From Phlebopus portentosus (lineage: Eukaryota; Basidiomycota; Agaricomycetes; Boletales; Boletinellaceae): a stretch of DNA of 64,000 bases. Position numbers and translations under genes: made by a program. The number at the start of each line of letters is the position of its first letter. Position 1 is the stretch's first letter. Shown piece by piece: positions 14,201 through 25,900 of this stretch. The notes under the pieces were generated by a model that ran no database searches, was not told where the DNA came from, and worked only from the letters and a program-made list of their open reading frames with translations. The DNA is taken from positions 2,294,001 to 2,358,000 of the forward strand of contig JAYXKI010000005.1 in NCBI GenBank assembly GCA_037892935.1. Reading direction: 5' to 3'.

Positions 14201-14900
14201 ATTTGTTCGACATGTTTCCGTCTTCCGACGTTTGAGACGATGCGATGGAGCGACTTGCTTTCTGCGATGCCTTCGGACGATCTGCATGGTTCGTACTCTT
14301 GCCTCGCACGAAAAGTCGTGATTGATCTTGGCCGATTGGCGTTTTGTATACAGTGCAACGGGTAGTTCGGTCAGGTCAGGAGCACTTGAGTGGTAATTTA
14401 ATTTGCAGTAAATTACCCTGAGGCACAGTTCTGCGCAGTTTCTGAAGTTCCTGTGGAATACGATTAGCAAGTGGATGGCAACGACGATAAGCCTGCGGCT
14501 TCCGCGGGAACCCATGTGCTGAATAGGGAAAGACAAGAGAGAAGAGAAAAGCTGTGGGTAGAATTAGCTTCCGATGAAGGCCATTTTGCTTCCGCTGACC
14601 GTCCATCGGCTTGTGGGTGCGTATGTATCTGTGAGTATGAATATTAATAAGGGCACAGGGAGTGTATCAGATCGCAGCCATTTCGGGAGATTCAAGTCTG
14701 CCACAGCACAGCACAGGGTGGCTACTGTGACACGTGTCACAATCAATAAATAATTTACCGAGACGATTTATTATTACTGTAAAAAAAAAATAGCTTCCTC
14801 GGGGTTTACCCGAGAGATAAAGTTGAAAGAACTGAAGATGCCGTGACATAAGTAACAGGAATAGATCCCAAGATAACCTTCCCAGGTACTTGGCGCGCTA
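11241..14900. other. Long stretch without a supported gene
   Basis: About 3.7 kb with only short, mutually overlapping open frames on both strands and no recognisable domain. The longest frame here (about 250 codons, minus strand, 13778-14536) has low-complexity basic composition and no family similarity that I know. A small perfect inverted repeat CTCGGG-GTTTA-CCCGAG lies at about 14799-14815. I cannot exclude decayed genes or non-coding transcripts. Confidence 0.4.
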
Positions 14901-16465
14901 ACTTGTCTAGTAAGCATGAGCTAGGCCTCTCTCGCAGGTTACTCCTCATACCCTCTCCTCCTTTCTTACCCTCGTACTCCTTGCATCCTTCGCTACCCTT
15001 TCCTGCGTCGTGCGCGATTCCAAGCGCTTTGAAAAGACGCCGAGGGACGCGTGCTTTGTGTTTGAGGCGCGTTATCACGAGCTTGATACTCCTCTGGGTT
15101 GAAGATCCTCCGCGCTTTGGCAATCCGTTACGGTCTACGCGGTCGGTGGTTCCAGAGTAACCCGTACGCGTGGCTCCCTCTTGGTTCATCATTTCTGCCG
15201 AGGAAGCACCCGAGAGAATTTCTACCGGCTGGGTGTGCGATTCCTGTAAGCTATTTCAAATCCCCTCACTGGTCGTGTTTGTTATACTTGCTGCTCATCC
15301 AACTCATTCGCAATCCATAAGAAAGTTGAAGCCAGGATCCAAGGAAGTTTTGGTTCCGTCTTTCCCCCTATCTGTGAATCAGCGGCCCGATTTGTTCATG
15401 CGGCCAGAAGCACCGAGTCCAACTGGTAAGCTTGTTTTGGCTTTAATTCAATTTCCCCCAGTCAGTTGTTCATGACACGTTCCTGTAGCGGGTTGTAACG
15501 TAACGTGAGTTACATACCTTCCTTTCTCTTGTTATCTGTGTCTTCTTTACATTTATTGTCGAATTCTCTCCCGCACTTTTGCAATCTAGCCATAGTACTC
15601 TGTCTGACCAATATTTTCTTTGCGCGCTTCTGGGATTATCCGTTCATCATCTAAGCGCGCATCCGATTTCGATTGCTAATATCATCCTACGTCTGCAGGT
15701 TATATTGACGTAGAATTACTGAATACCTAGGACCTCGTTCTTTCTCCCCCTCTATGCAGGTTCCGACCTAGTGACTCGAAAACGCTGGTGAGTCCATGTG
15801 CTTTGATGGATTTTCTATTTTGGACTTAGTTCCATTCAGAACATCTGCATTTCTCACTACTTACTTCCGAACCGGGCAGGTTCTGTAAAGGAACCTCCAT
15901 TCGCTCAGTCGAATCTCAAAATCGACAGGGCAGGTACATCAACTTGATGACTAGGCTTTCCTTTCCATTCCTCTGACCGGCACTTTTTAAGGTGCGAATC
16001 AAGGCGAGCACCCGCGATTCTCGTGTGCTAACCGACTAGCCCGTCCTCCGTTTCCTCCGCTTCCCGTCGACTCTCGGCCTTTCCGCATCGCACATCAACT
16101 GGAGCATCACCTCTGTTAATCAACGACATCGCCACACCCTCCTGAAAGGGTCTAGTTCGAGTAACTCAGCTTCTTTGATTCACCTTATTTAGTCAATAAG
16201 GTAAGCGTTCTCGTTCTTATTTCATCAAATTTGCAGAAGTCCCGGTTGGTTTTTGTTCTGATTCATCTCTGGCCAATTTGAATCTTCATGCCGAATCTTC
16301 AGTCCCACCAACTCTCGACATCGCTTCTAATTTCAGTTCCCTAGATTCATATCCACATTTGATTTCGAAGTATTCAGAACACTGCATAAATAAATCCTGG
16401 GTAGCGATAAACAGAACAGGACCGCAGAGTTCATACTTAAGGGCTCGCATTCGGCCCCTTTCGAA
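14901..16465 (+). promoter_or_regulatory. Probable promoter and long 5' leader of the Zn2Cys6 regulator
   Basis: Pyrimidine-rich sequence with several candidate leader introns, the clearest being the GTAAGC...TTGCAG segment at about 16201-16237. No coding frame with family similarity is seen. A long leader is inferred from the absence of another gene and the compact spacing elsewhere in the window. Confidence 0.35.
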
Positions 16466-19400
16466 ATGTACACTCACGCGCGAGACCAGGCCTCCAGGCC
16501 AACTCCAACTGCGAGCCATACAATCATCTACCCCACCTTGCAGTATAATTTCGCGACACCAAGCGGGTCTGGATTTACATACGACGCCACCGTTTATCCT
16601 CCGATCCGCTCAAGCCCGCTATCAATTCCGAAAACCTCGTCCTCGTCCCTGGCTGCTGCCTTGGACCCTGCGCCTGAGTCGGATTACAACAGATCGTCCG
16701 CGTCTCCATCGCAATTGGTAGAGCACGCGGGCGAGCAATTCAATCCAGTTGCTTTTGCAAACCTTTGCGCAGGCTCTAGTGCAGGAGACGTAGCGTTCCA
16801 GGCGAGCACGTCTGGTCACTTTTCGAAGTCTGACGCGCAATTCTCCGATCCTTCTGCTTCGTTACGTGCTCAGCATCAAATGTATCACGGCGAAAGTGGG
16901 CAGAATCAATCACAATCTCAGCTCGTATATGCGCAAACAGATGTATCACTAACTTCACCGTCGTCTTACGATCAGACCCATCAACTGAACGCTTACATAC
17001 GATCCGACGTGCAACAGTGGCCAAATGATGTGACTTTCTCTGGATATTCGACCAGTCTGTCTCTTTCGTCAGTGTCATCGACCGTCGCGGGCTCCTCTCA
17101 GTATCCGATCATCCCCAATGACCATACCTTTAACGCTGTGGATAACAGTGACCGAACACTTGATAGATATGGTAATGGCGGTGGGGTACAATTGTGGACC
17201 TACGCACAACCGAACAATTCTTACGATGCTCCCGAAGAAATGTACCTCGGCTTCAACCAATCTGACATCAACGCGGGTTCATGGTTCAGCTCTCCTCTGG
17301 CTCCACAGGATCGAACACCAACAGACCCAAATACGCCGTTTCTCGACTCGTCGATAATCGAACAACGATTTGGGCCTAGTTCTGCTTCGCAAGGTCATAG
17401 CAACTTGCGATTGTCCGGTGTAGAGGCAGGATCTGGTTCAGTCGGCGGGGGTCACTCTCATGAACCACGGGACACTCGACCAATTCGTCACACGCTCGAG
17501 GAGAATAGCATCGCAAACGTACAGAAGCAATATCAACCTTCGGCTTCGAGAGTCGGCGAGTCGGTGAGTGTTGACCATTCCCCACAGGTTCTTTGTTCTA
17601 AAATCTTCAATCCTTATGCCCCGTTCCTTCAAATTGCGCTTCCATCAAATCAGATACATATGCCTTTGGCACATGCCGACTCTCGTCAGTCTGCACCTCC
17701 TTCTTTACAGGCCACTCCCCCTCGTAGCCATTCGGCACAATCCTCACCAAAAGTCGCGGGCGGTTTGCAGCGAAGCTCAGGACCTCAGCGACTACAAGGG
17801 CACAATGCCTTGATGCCACCACCCCCAATCCCTCCTCGTGCACAAGCATTAGCGCCGGCACGTCCGGAGTCATCAAATCGCCCATCTCAAAGTAGTCTGC
17901 CGCGACGGCATACCGTTGCAGCCCCACCAGGTCGTGACAATGTCGACGAGAGTAGAAATACTTCTCCAGCGCCGTCGTTTGCAACTGCCAGTGCTCAGCC
18001 ATCACCCGTTGCTCCGGAGTCGTCGAGCACCTCAAGTCTGCGCGATGAGGCTTCCGAGGAAAGCCCCACAACTCCCCGGTTGGCGACTCAGACACTAAAT
18101 GATGTTCAATGGGCGCAGGCTCAGAATCTCAATCGATGCTCATTGGCAGAGTCCTACCGTCTCACGCATGGTCGCGATCCGCCGCCCGAGATGCGCATTA
18201 AACAGACTAGCGCTCTCGAGCGGAGTATAACAAATGATGCAGCTTTGTTTTCCTCGCCAATCGAGAAGGGCCCTCAAACCGATGGCGCTCCTGATGTGGG
18301 CGCAGGCATCACGGGAGAGCTCACACGTGAAGCAATGGCGCGCCATGGGGAGCCAGCCTCTGCAAGTCCGGAAGAAATGAGCGACGAAGAGTTTTTCAGC
18401 CAGCTGCCGGTGCAAAATTGGGTCCCTGCACGTTCGGTCTTTGAAATTGAACAAAGGACGGCCGCTGTAAAACCACATCTAGGGACAGCCTCACTCGTAT
18501 CTCCTATTTCACCGGCGATTACCGATGAAGTCATCACGCCAGGTGATGCATCTGTTCCTTCTGTTCGACGACCCCAGGTGAATTATGCTTACGAGACACC
18601 AGCGAATCCTGAAGCTGTCGCCGGTCCTCCGCCTTCCTTGATGAAGAACGTAATATCAGTGATAAGACATGATGGTCATCTCTCTACGCACGTATCTGGT
18701 CTTGGAGGGACATTCGTGGAACCATATGATGGACGCTCATACTTGACTGATGACTCTGAACAAGACCCTATTCATCTTCCACCCTGTCCGCCAGGTGCTC
18801 GAAGTGGGGATCACCCAGCATTGGAAACCGTGCTGCCTCACCCGCTCATGAAACGTGGTCAGCTCTGGCACGACCTCATTAACCCCAGACCTAAGTCGCA
18901 AACGTCAGAAGAATGCCCTGATCAGCAACAAGACATCGTGAATGATTCCCGCCCCGATAGTCCAGACAAGATGGAGGACGCAGATCCCGCAGAGGAGCAA
19001 GCCATACTGAAGAAGCTCGAAGCAGCAGGTATTAAGGAAGAAGAACAAGGAGAGGGATGGGGCTTTGTTGAGGGTGGCTCACATGGACCACATTTGTCAC
19101 TGCCCGGAAAGGGTAATGGTGGACCAGGCTCCAAGCAATCGCAGCGCCTAAAGTTGTCGACGGAGAAGAAGACACCTCCGAAGATGGCCTGTCATTTTTG
19201 TCGCAACAGGAAGATCGCATGCGGTGCAAGCAAGTGCGGCGATCCGACAATATGCAAGTGCGTAAATGATTTCCTGCTATATTCTCATCCTTTTTGCTCC
19301 GTGTGTAATTGATAATTATTTTCTCAAAACAGTCAATGCGAGCGTCGGAATATACGATGTACATTCCCGACCATGTCCAGGCGAGGGATGCGCACAAGAG

Positions 19401-20032
19401 CGCCCCGTTCTGCGCATACAGTTGACGGTACGGACGAAGCAGATAAAGATTCGGCGGATTGCGACGAAACCGCAGCTCAAACAGATCACCGGTCAGCAAA
19501 CTCATCCGGTGCCGTGGGTGCAAAGAAGACTGGGAAATCGAAAAGGCCGTACGAGAAAAGTGCAAAAGACAAGGAAGCGATGAAGGGGAAAGGACGTAGC
19601 AGGCGGAGGCGAAAGACCGATAGTTCCGGGGTCGGGGACCAGCAAGGCTCTTCCGTGCAGGTGGACGAAACATTGGACGCGGTCAGCAACGCTCAAGAGT
19701 CTTACCCCGACATGCAGATCGACCAATCATCCGGGCATGATGATCCTCTCGCTTCTCTCGCTGCGGAAATGCAGTGGCCTCAACAGCAGGATGGGCCTTT
19801 ACCCACTGACTCTTCGGTGCAGTTCGAGACCCCGGTGTCTGCCGTGTTTTCTGTTCCATCAACTTCTTCCCTATCTGGGGCATTTCACTTTCCGTCTGGC
19901 TCGTTTGAGAATTCATTTCCAACACCAATGTCTAGCGATGATTATGCTTTATCTGTTGATCCGCCACCGGGTCCCTTCACGACCAGTCCTCTCCAGCGAA
20001 GAGGTCAAAGCAATCCTACCATGCGTCCGTGA
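16466..20032 (+). CDS. Large Zn2Cys6 transcription factor with C-terminal zinc cluster
   Basis: Two exons (16466-19257 and 19333-20032; 75-nt intron) encode 1,163 residues. Most of the protein is low-complexity (Ser, Pro, Gln, Thr rich) without a catalytic domain. Starting about 920 residues in, across the splice, is a fungal binuclear zinc cluster: MACHFCRNRKIACG continuing to CNQCERRNIRCTFP. This gives Cys-x2-Cys-x6-Cys-x10-Cys-x2-Cys-x6-Cys, with one additional Cys in the long middle loop. A basic stretch follows (KGKGRSRRRRK) that could act as a nuclear localisation signal or DNA-contact region. The splice falls inside the zinc cluster, so intron retention would destroy it. The ATG is the first in a frame that stays open for 2.8 kb; additional 5' non-coding exons are likely. 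The regulated pathway is unknown. Confidence 0.82.
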
Positions 20033-21161
20033 TCACATCAAATTTATGTATCTTTCTAGTTTCTCGCTGTCGATACCATTTATGCTTTTGTGTTTTTGTA
20101 TGTCGTTCTGCTGTCATTATATTCCGTTCCTACATTAGCCGGTTTGTTTCTCGGCTTACGTGTTCTTCGTGTTCTGTATTGCACAACTCGCCAGCACCTG
20201 TTCTGTACGAATATTCCATAAGCACTGTGTTCTTTATTTTTTCACATCTCTACGCGGATATTGCGTTCCCGGATGCATGTCTCAACCAGTTTGATACAAG
20301 GTCTTATAATGACGTACGCTTTCGTTTTATTATTTGGTTCATTGGGTAGATAACTGTTATTTGTAAAAGGCATCTGTTCTGTTTCGGGAGACACCAATTA
20401 TAATTCTCTTATTGGCTATTCACATAGCAAACCACTTCTTAGAGTTTGCATCGTGTCGAAGTGCAACGCATCCTTGGCATAAAAATTCTCTCCAACTCCG
20501 CGGCAAGTAGGGATGCCTGGAAGATCCATAAGAGAAGATTCGTTCAAAGGCTTCGGTTACGTGAAATCCTACGAGTTAATCCGACTCGATCACGAAGCAG
20601 ACTTCTTATCAGTAATGCGTGTGAAATATGGAGATCCACCACTCTCAGGCAAATGAATGAGGTTCGGATGTTCGAGAGACGGCACGCCGCAGGAGCACTG
20701 GTATCGCGAGGCTTTCACATGTACGAAGAATTGGAAGCCTTTGTGGTGGAGTTAGTAGTGAAAAGATGAAACACGGAAAGGCTCCCACTATATCGCCGCT
20801 TCATTCTGGGGATACATATTTACAGATTCTCAATGTACATAGAATGCTTTCGAGAAAGCAAGTTAATGGACAAGAGACGACCTTACGCATAAGTATTATC
20901 GAAAAATTAGAGAGTGTAGCTGTGTATCTGTCCTCTTGCTTGAAACTTGCGAATAGATGGCAGAATTTCAGTGTCTATCGGGACTCTGTTCTTTGCCGCT
21001 CTTTGTCTCCGATTAATTGCACCTTCCGATGAATCGCATAGTATTTTGAAAGAAGGGCGAAAGGAAAAAAACGAAAACGAAAACAAAAACACTTGGTTCG
21101 TTCCTTAGTATTTTCCGTTCATCTCGGGTTTCGTAGTCACTACTTGATGTACTTTGCTTCT
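20033..21161. other. 3' flank and gene-free stretch
   Basis: AT-rich region after the zinc-cluster gene with short open frames only. An A-rich imperfect repeat of AAAACG units lies at about 21062-21090. No supported gene. Confidence 0.4.
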
Positions 21162-21779
21162 TTAGCATGGTTCCTCGCGGAACAATACGAGTAGATTCTT
21201 CTCGACGTCTGCCGTGATGTAACAGTTATCCAGACCAATCGGCATAGGAGATTTGATTTGATGTCCGAGTTCTTGGACTTGTGCGTGTGTGTATTCGGAC
21301 CAGGAATACAGTCCAACATATGCACGATCGTCGAACCTTGATGCCATTCGCTCATTGCCCCAAAACATAAAGGACAAGGTGGGAACGCACGGCCGGGTCC
21401 TAGACAGTATACAACGAGAAAATGGCATAAAAAGAGGGATGAGCAGGCTTTCCTCAGTTGGATCCGACGTGATAAACGTCGGCATGGTAATTCCGGCCAA
21501 GTCTTTCGGCAGAGGTTCATTCAGATCAATACCATATATCAAGGAACATCTTATTCTTTGATAAGCTCTCAAAGCCGAGCCACGCATTCTAGTCATCTTC
21601 TGTACAGTTGCAATATACGTAGAGAAGTTCGGCAAACAACGTTGACCTCCTTCAGTAAGCCAGATCTCTGCAGGAATCACGGGCTCGGCGATGGGCTTAG
21701 TTATTTTTACTGCCACTTTAAAGCGGGGATAACTGTTGAAACGGGTGGGAAGGAAAGTGCGTGTGCCTTGCATACACAA
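21162..21779 (-). CDS. Hypothetical protein, unrecognised open frame
   Basis: A 205-codon frame that is long for non-coding DNA of this composition, but I recognise no domain in it. Its second half has mixed hydrophobic and acidic composition, for example DLNEPLPKDLAGITMP. It may be an exon of a lineage-specific gene, a remnant, or chance. No convincing partner exons were found on either side. Confidence 0.28.
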   Translation of the reverse strand: MCMQGTRTFLPTRFNSYPRFKVAVKITKPIAEPVIPAEIWLTEGGQRCLPNFSTYIATVQKMTRMRGSALRAYQRIRCSLIYGIDLNEPLPKDLAGITMPTFITSDPTEESLLIPLFMPFSRCILSRTRPCVPTLSFMFWGNERMASRFDDRAYVGLYSWSEYTHAQVQELGHQIKSPMPIGLDNCYITADVEKNLLVLFREEPC

Positions 21780-22788
21780 GGACAGCTACAAGGACACTAC
21801 AACGATTCGCTTCGAATGAGGCTTGGCTGACGGAGACTACATGCTGAAGCACCAGAGTAAGTCTGTGGAGAAATGTATACGGTACGATAGCAACGAGCGC
21901 CAGAATCAGTGATATTTCGAAACCCCGATGGCCGAGCCTTGACCTTCCTAGGTTCGTATTGTCTAGTCTCGCGCCGCAATATTATTATGTTACCACCCAA
22001 GCGGCCTCAAGAATTAAGGACTCTCTAACAAAACAGATCGGTGTTTATAGCAAGAATCAAAGGCAACAGTGGAAAAAGAAACGCGACGGGCTTAGCCTCG
22101 CAGTAAGTACGGGTTGCCCTGCTTTTCAAGTATTCGGAGAAATCTTTGTAACGATTTATCAGTATTACGGTATTCTTCAATGAAACGCATGACAGATCCA
22201 AAGTGTCTGAGGAAATAGTCGATGTTAGAAGAACCTGCACGCCTCAGGGCATGACAACGTCTACCTTACATGATCAGTCCCGCATCATGCAACGTCCCAT
22301 GAAAAGTCATTCAATCTCCATCGTAACCATTTGACTGAAGGGAAAATGACAAGTTAGCGGTGCTACCCTTAGGCAACGGCAAACTTGGTGGACTAACTTG
22401 AAATTGCAATGGACCAGCAACTCGGCGTCGAGACCGCTCTGGGCCTTTCGATCTTGAGGCTGTACATTCCTTTGTCCTTTTCGCGATTAGGTACTTACAA
22501 CTGCCCATATCGTCTTGGCTTAATACTTGTCGACAGGTGGTTTTGAACGTGACTGACCATAGTTGTCGCGTCCTGTCACACATGGTGACCAGAATTCCTG
22601 ACTTGACGTAATCCCACGAACCTCCTCCGACACACGACACGCCTCTTTTGTCGACATCCACATCGAAGAGAACTGTCGCTTAAACCTCCATAGTGTCTTG
22701 GAATGCAATGTGATGCCATCAATTGATGTGCCTCGAGTTGTACATGAGCCTCATAGATATGAGGTTCATGCAAGATTGAGGAACTTCC

Positions 22789-22827
22789 GATGTGCCAACA
22801 GACTGGCATCCGCAAGTGTATCATGCA
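22789..22827 (+). repeat. 39-bp direct repeat, left copy flanking the retroelement
   Basis: Identical base for base to 28042-28080; the flanking bases differ on both sides, so the match is exactly 39 bp. It contains the inverted repeat TGCCA-ACAGAC-TGGCA. It directly abuts the truncated integrase end of the element. Confidence 0.9.
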
Positions 22828-22830
22828 GGT

Positions 22831-22998
22831 AAGCCATGCAATTTGTATACATTTTCGAATATTAACTCAGCAAACTCTTTGGCTCTGTACGTTTGCTTAC
22901 AAGGTAGCAAATGAACCATTCCGGTGAGTAAACATACAATCGTGCATAAATTCTCCATGATCCTACAGCTCCTAAGAATCGTTTCAATGAATCTTTGC
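22831..22998 (-). pseudogene. Integrase fragment of the gypsy element, out of frame
   Basis: In a different frame from the polyprotein, a stretch with TIVCLLTGMVHLLPCKQTY and FENVYKLHGLP matches the integrase catalytic-domain region of gypsy elements. It begins right after the RT segment, which implies a second deletion removing RNase H and the integrase N-terminus. It ends at the 39-bp repeat. Confidence 0.75.
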
Positions 22999-25900
22999 TG
23001 CTCGGTACCTTCCATTTCTGAATCGAATCTATTTTATGTGGGTCCATTCTGATACCATTATCGTCGACTATATGTCCTAATATGCGTAATTCTGATTGGA
23101 ACAGTTGCATTTTGTGTTCGCTAAGGTAAAACTGTTCTTTGCGCAAAATGTCGATAACAATTTTCAGATGTCGAATGTGATCTTCGACCGTATCAGAATA
23201 TATCACCAGGTCATCAAGATAGATATCCATCCAATCTCCCAGGTATGGTTGAAAGATATGATTCATTAGAGCTTGGTACGTCGCTCCACTATTACAATCT
23301 CCCAATTGCATTACTTGACTAACCATTGTGCCGTCAGGTGTATTGAATATAGTTCTCGATACATGTTCTGGGACAACTCGAATTTGCTCGTAAGCATCTT
23401 TTCCATCTATTAATGATCTGTATTTCTTGGATGCGACTCTGCGAAGTACAGATTCAATGGTCCCTAGGATGATATCATAATTGTCCAAATTCATTATGTC
23501 GAAATGTCTCTTACATTTCACACTCCCAAACTTGAGTTCTGCCAAGGCACAGTAATTCACTTTCGTTCTCGATCCTTGGGCTGCCAATTGCACTGCTAAC
23601 GGTTTTGCTAGTGGAATTCGTCTTAGACCAATCTGATCAGCAAATTTCGATGATACAAAGTCTGCAAGTGATCCTGAGTCGACCAAAGCTCTTGCAGGCT
23701 GTCCCTCAAGGTGTACAATCACGACTATGGGACTCGGGATACTTCTCTTGAAGTCTTTTGCGTAAGCAGATGTTCGTTCGAGCATAGGTACAGAATGTAC
23801 ATTTTTCTTAGTCTGTACAGCGTTCACGGAGTAGCTCCTGACAATATATTCATACTTAATCTTTGTCACAGTATTTTCGTTTGCTCGCTCCAATATGCCA
23901 TGTACTAGGTAAGCTAGTGCACAATACACTAAGAATTCACATTCCTGCTCTGAGTAACCTCGCAACAAGTTTATAACTTGTTGATTATTCCATGGTACGT
24001 CCAAATCGAATAGTCGTGGTTCAAAATATTGCTCAATTCCAGGTTCGTCTAGGTGATCGAACAGTCTAGGGTTGAAGATATCTTCGATTTCTTCCCTTAC
24101 CCCATTCGTATTCACAACATCTGGTGAGTATCTTGCTTCTCTTCCTAAAGCATACCATGTTCTTATGTCGAATTCAGGCATGTACGCCAATTCGACTGGT
24201 AACATGAATTCATCTCTGTCCCACCAATCTTCGACACAGAAATATTCGTCATTTACTCTGGTAACCTGGAACCGTTTCGAAATGCCATACTGGTGTTTCC
24301 ATTTCTTGACGCATTTTCGGTCAAATGGGTAAGGTATCCCATTTTTCAAGCATTCAATCGCACCATAACTGAACGCATCCTTATATTCCCATGGTTTCTT
24401 TCCATTGCAACGTATCATTCTTGGTTTGGTGAATTTCCCTGTGTGATGTTTCAATGGTTTGACATTCAATTCGCGTTCTGATGCATTTGACTGATAGGTT
24501 ACAAAATGGTTGGTGTTTAGTAGATCCGTTCGAGACAAGCGGAACATGTCTCGTATGAGTTCGTAACTCATCGGATCGCTCTCCAACTCATCATCAGGTT
24601 CGTCGTATTCGGTCTCGTCAACATATATCATTGAGGCATTGATTGTATGTTGTCCAGCTGATGATGAAGCTCCTTGTGTAACCACTTCCAGGTCTAGGTA
24701 CTGTTTGTCTTGATTCATCGAACGAAGCTTGTCCAACGCTGCGTAATTGACAGTTACTGCGTTGGAGGTGCTAGGTAGCGTCGTTTCCATTTTGACAGTA
24801 CTCTTAGTTGGGCAATCTTTCGCCATGTGTCCAACTTGCTCGCATATGAAACATTGATTTTTAGCTCGCATTTCATCCAGTTTCTCCTTACTCCATTTCT
24901 TTACATATGGATTCTCGGTCTTTGGACGTCTATCTTTCTTAGGTGCGCCTTTCTTCTTATTTCTCTCGTCTCTGTCCTTATTCTTTGCATTATTAGGGCG
25001 AATGTTTGTGCTGTTAGCACTAACATTCCGATGAGACGGTTTTGCACGTGATCGTTCGCTTTCCTCAAATCGACGTCTGTTCTTCCATGGCTGCTTGCCT
25101 TTGACATTTGGGGAGTGTTTACGTTCTTCTGGACGTTCAGAACGTAAGTTTTGCTGACTATAATTTTTGGTATAAATTCCCTCGTGCCATTTTACACCAA
25201 TTGCTTCGTTAGCTCGTTCTATGCTGTCCAGTCGATCATGCAGATCTTCGTAAGACACAGTATCGGGACTCAAGTTATCTAGACGCAATTGTCTTTGATA
25301 TTCGGGATGTAAGCCTTCCCATACTCTGCGAATCAATTCCCTAGTTGAAATATCTCCCAGGTTTTCGGCCATGACTTCCATTTCATACGAATATTTTTGT
25401 ATATCTTTGCGTCCTTGTCTCATACGCTGGAATTGTCTTCGTAAGTCCTCAGAATAATTTGTTGGAAAGCAGTAATTCATTAACTCGGTGTAGAACTTCG
25501 ACAAAGTCCATTTTTGGTCTTCAATACCTACTTTCTGGCGATAAAACTCCATTGCTTTACCTTTCAAGAAACTAGGTAAGACACCTACTTGTTGTCTTGG
25601 AAGTCTTTCTAACCCTGTTTGGCGCATATACAAGTTTGTTTCGACCACAAACTTATTAAATTTGGTCAAGTTGGCTTCTCCATCGTACGGGGTAGGTGGA
25701 ATCGCTTTTACTCCTTGAGATTGAATTTTGAGGAGTAACATGTTCTTCTTCCATCTACGTTTAGCTCGTTTCTTCTTGGATTTGGTATGTTCCGAATCAC
25801 TCAAATTAATACTTGAGGGTTCCATTAACGTATCATCACTCGAATAATCAGAATCATCTGATGAAGAGCTAGACGAACTACTTGGATTACTTGAAGATGG

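Noticed and set aside
13778..14536. Open frame of 252 codons on the minus strand
   Set aside because: Composition is irregular and basic, overlapping frames are equally open, and no domain, signal or splice logic supports it.
14799..14815. Perfect hairpin CTCGGG-GTTTA-CCCGAG
   Set aside because: Six-base stem without a transcript context; too short to support a terminator or RNA gene in a fungus.
14806..15192. Open frame of 128 codons on the minus strand
   Set aside because: Lies opposite the likely leader of the zinc-cluster gene; the sequence is low complexity and no family is recognised.
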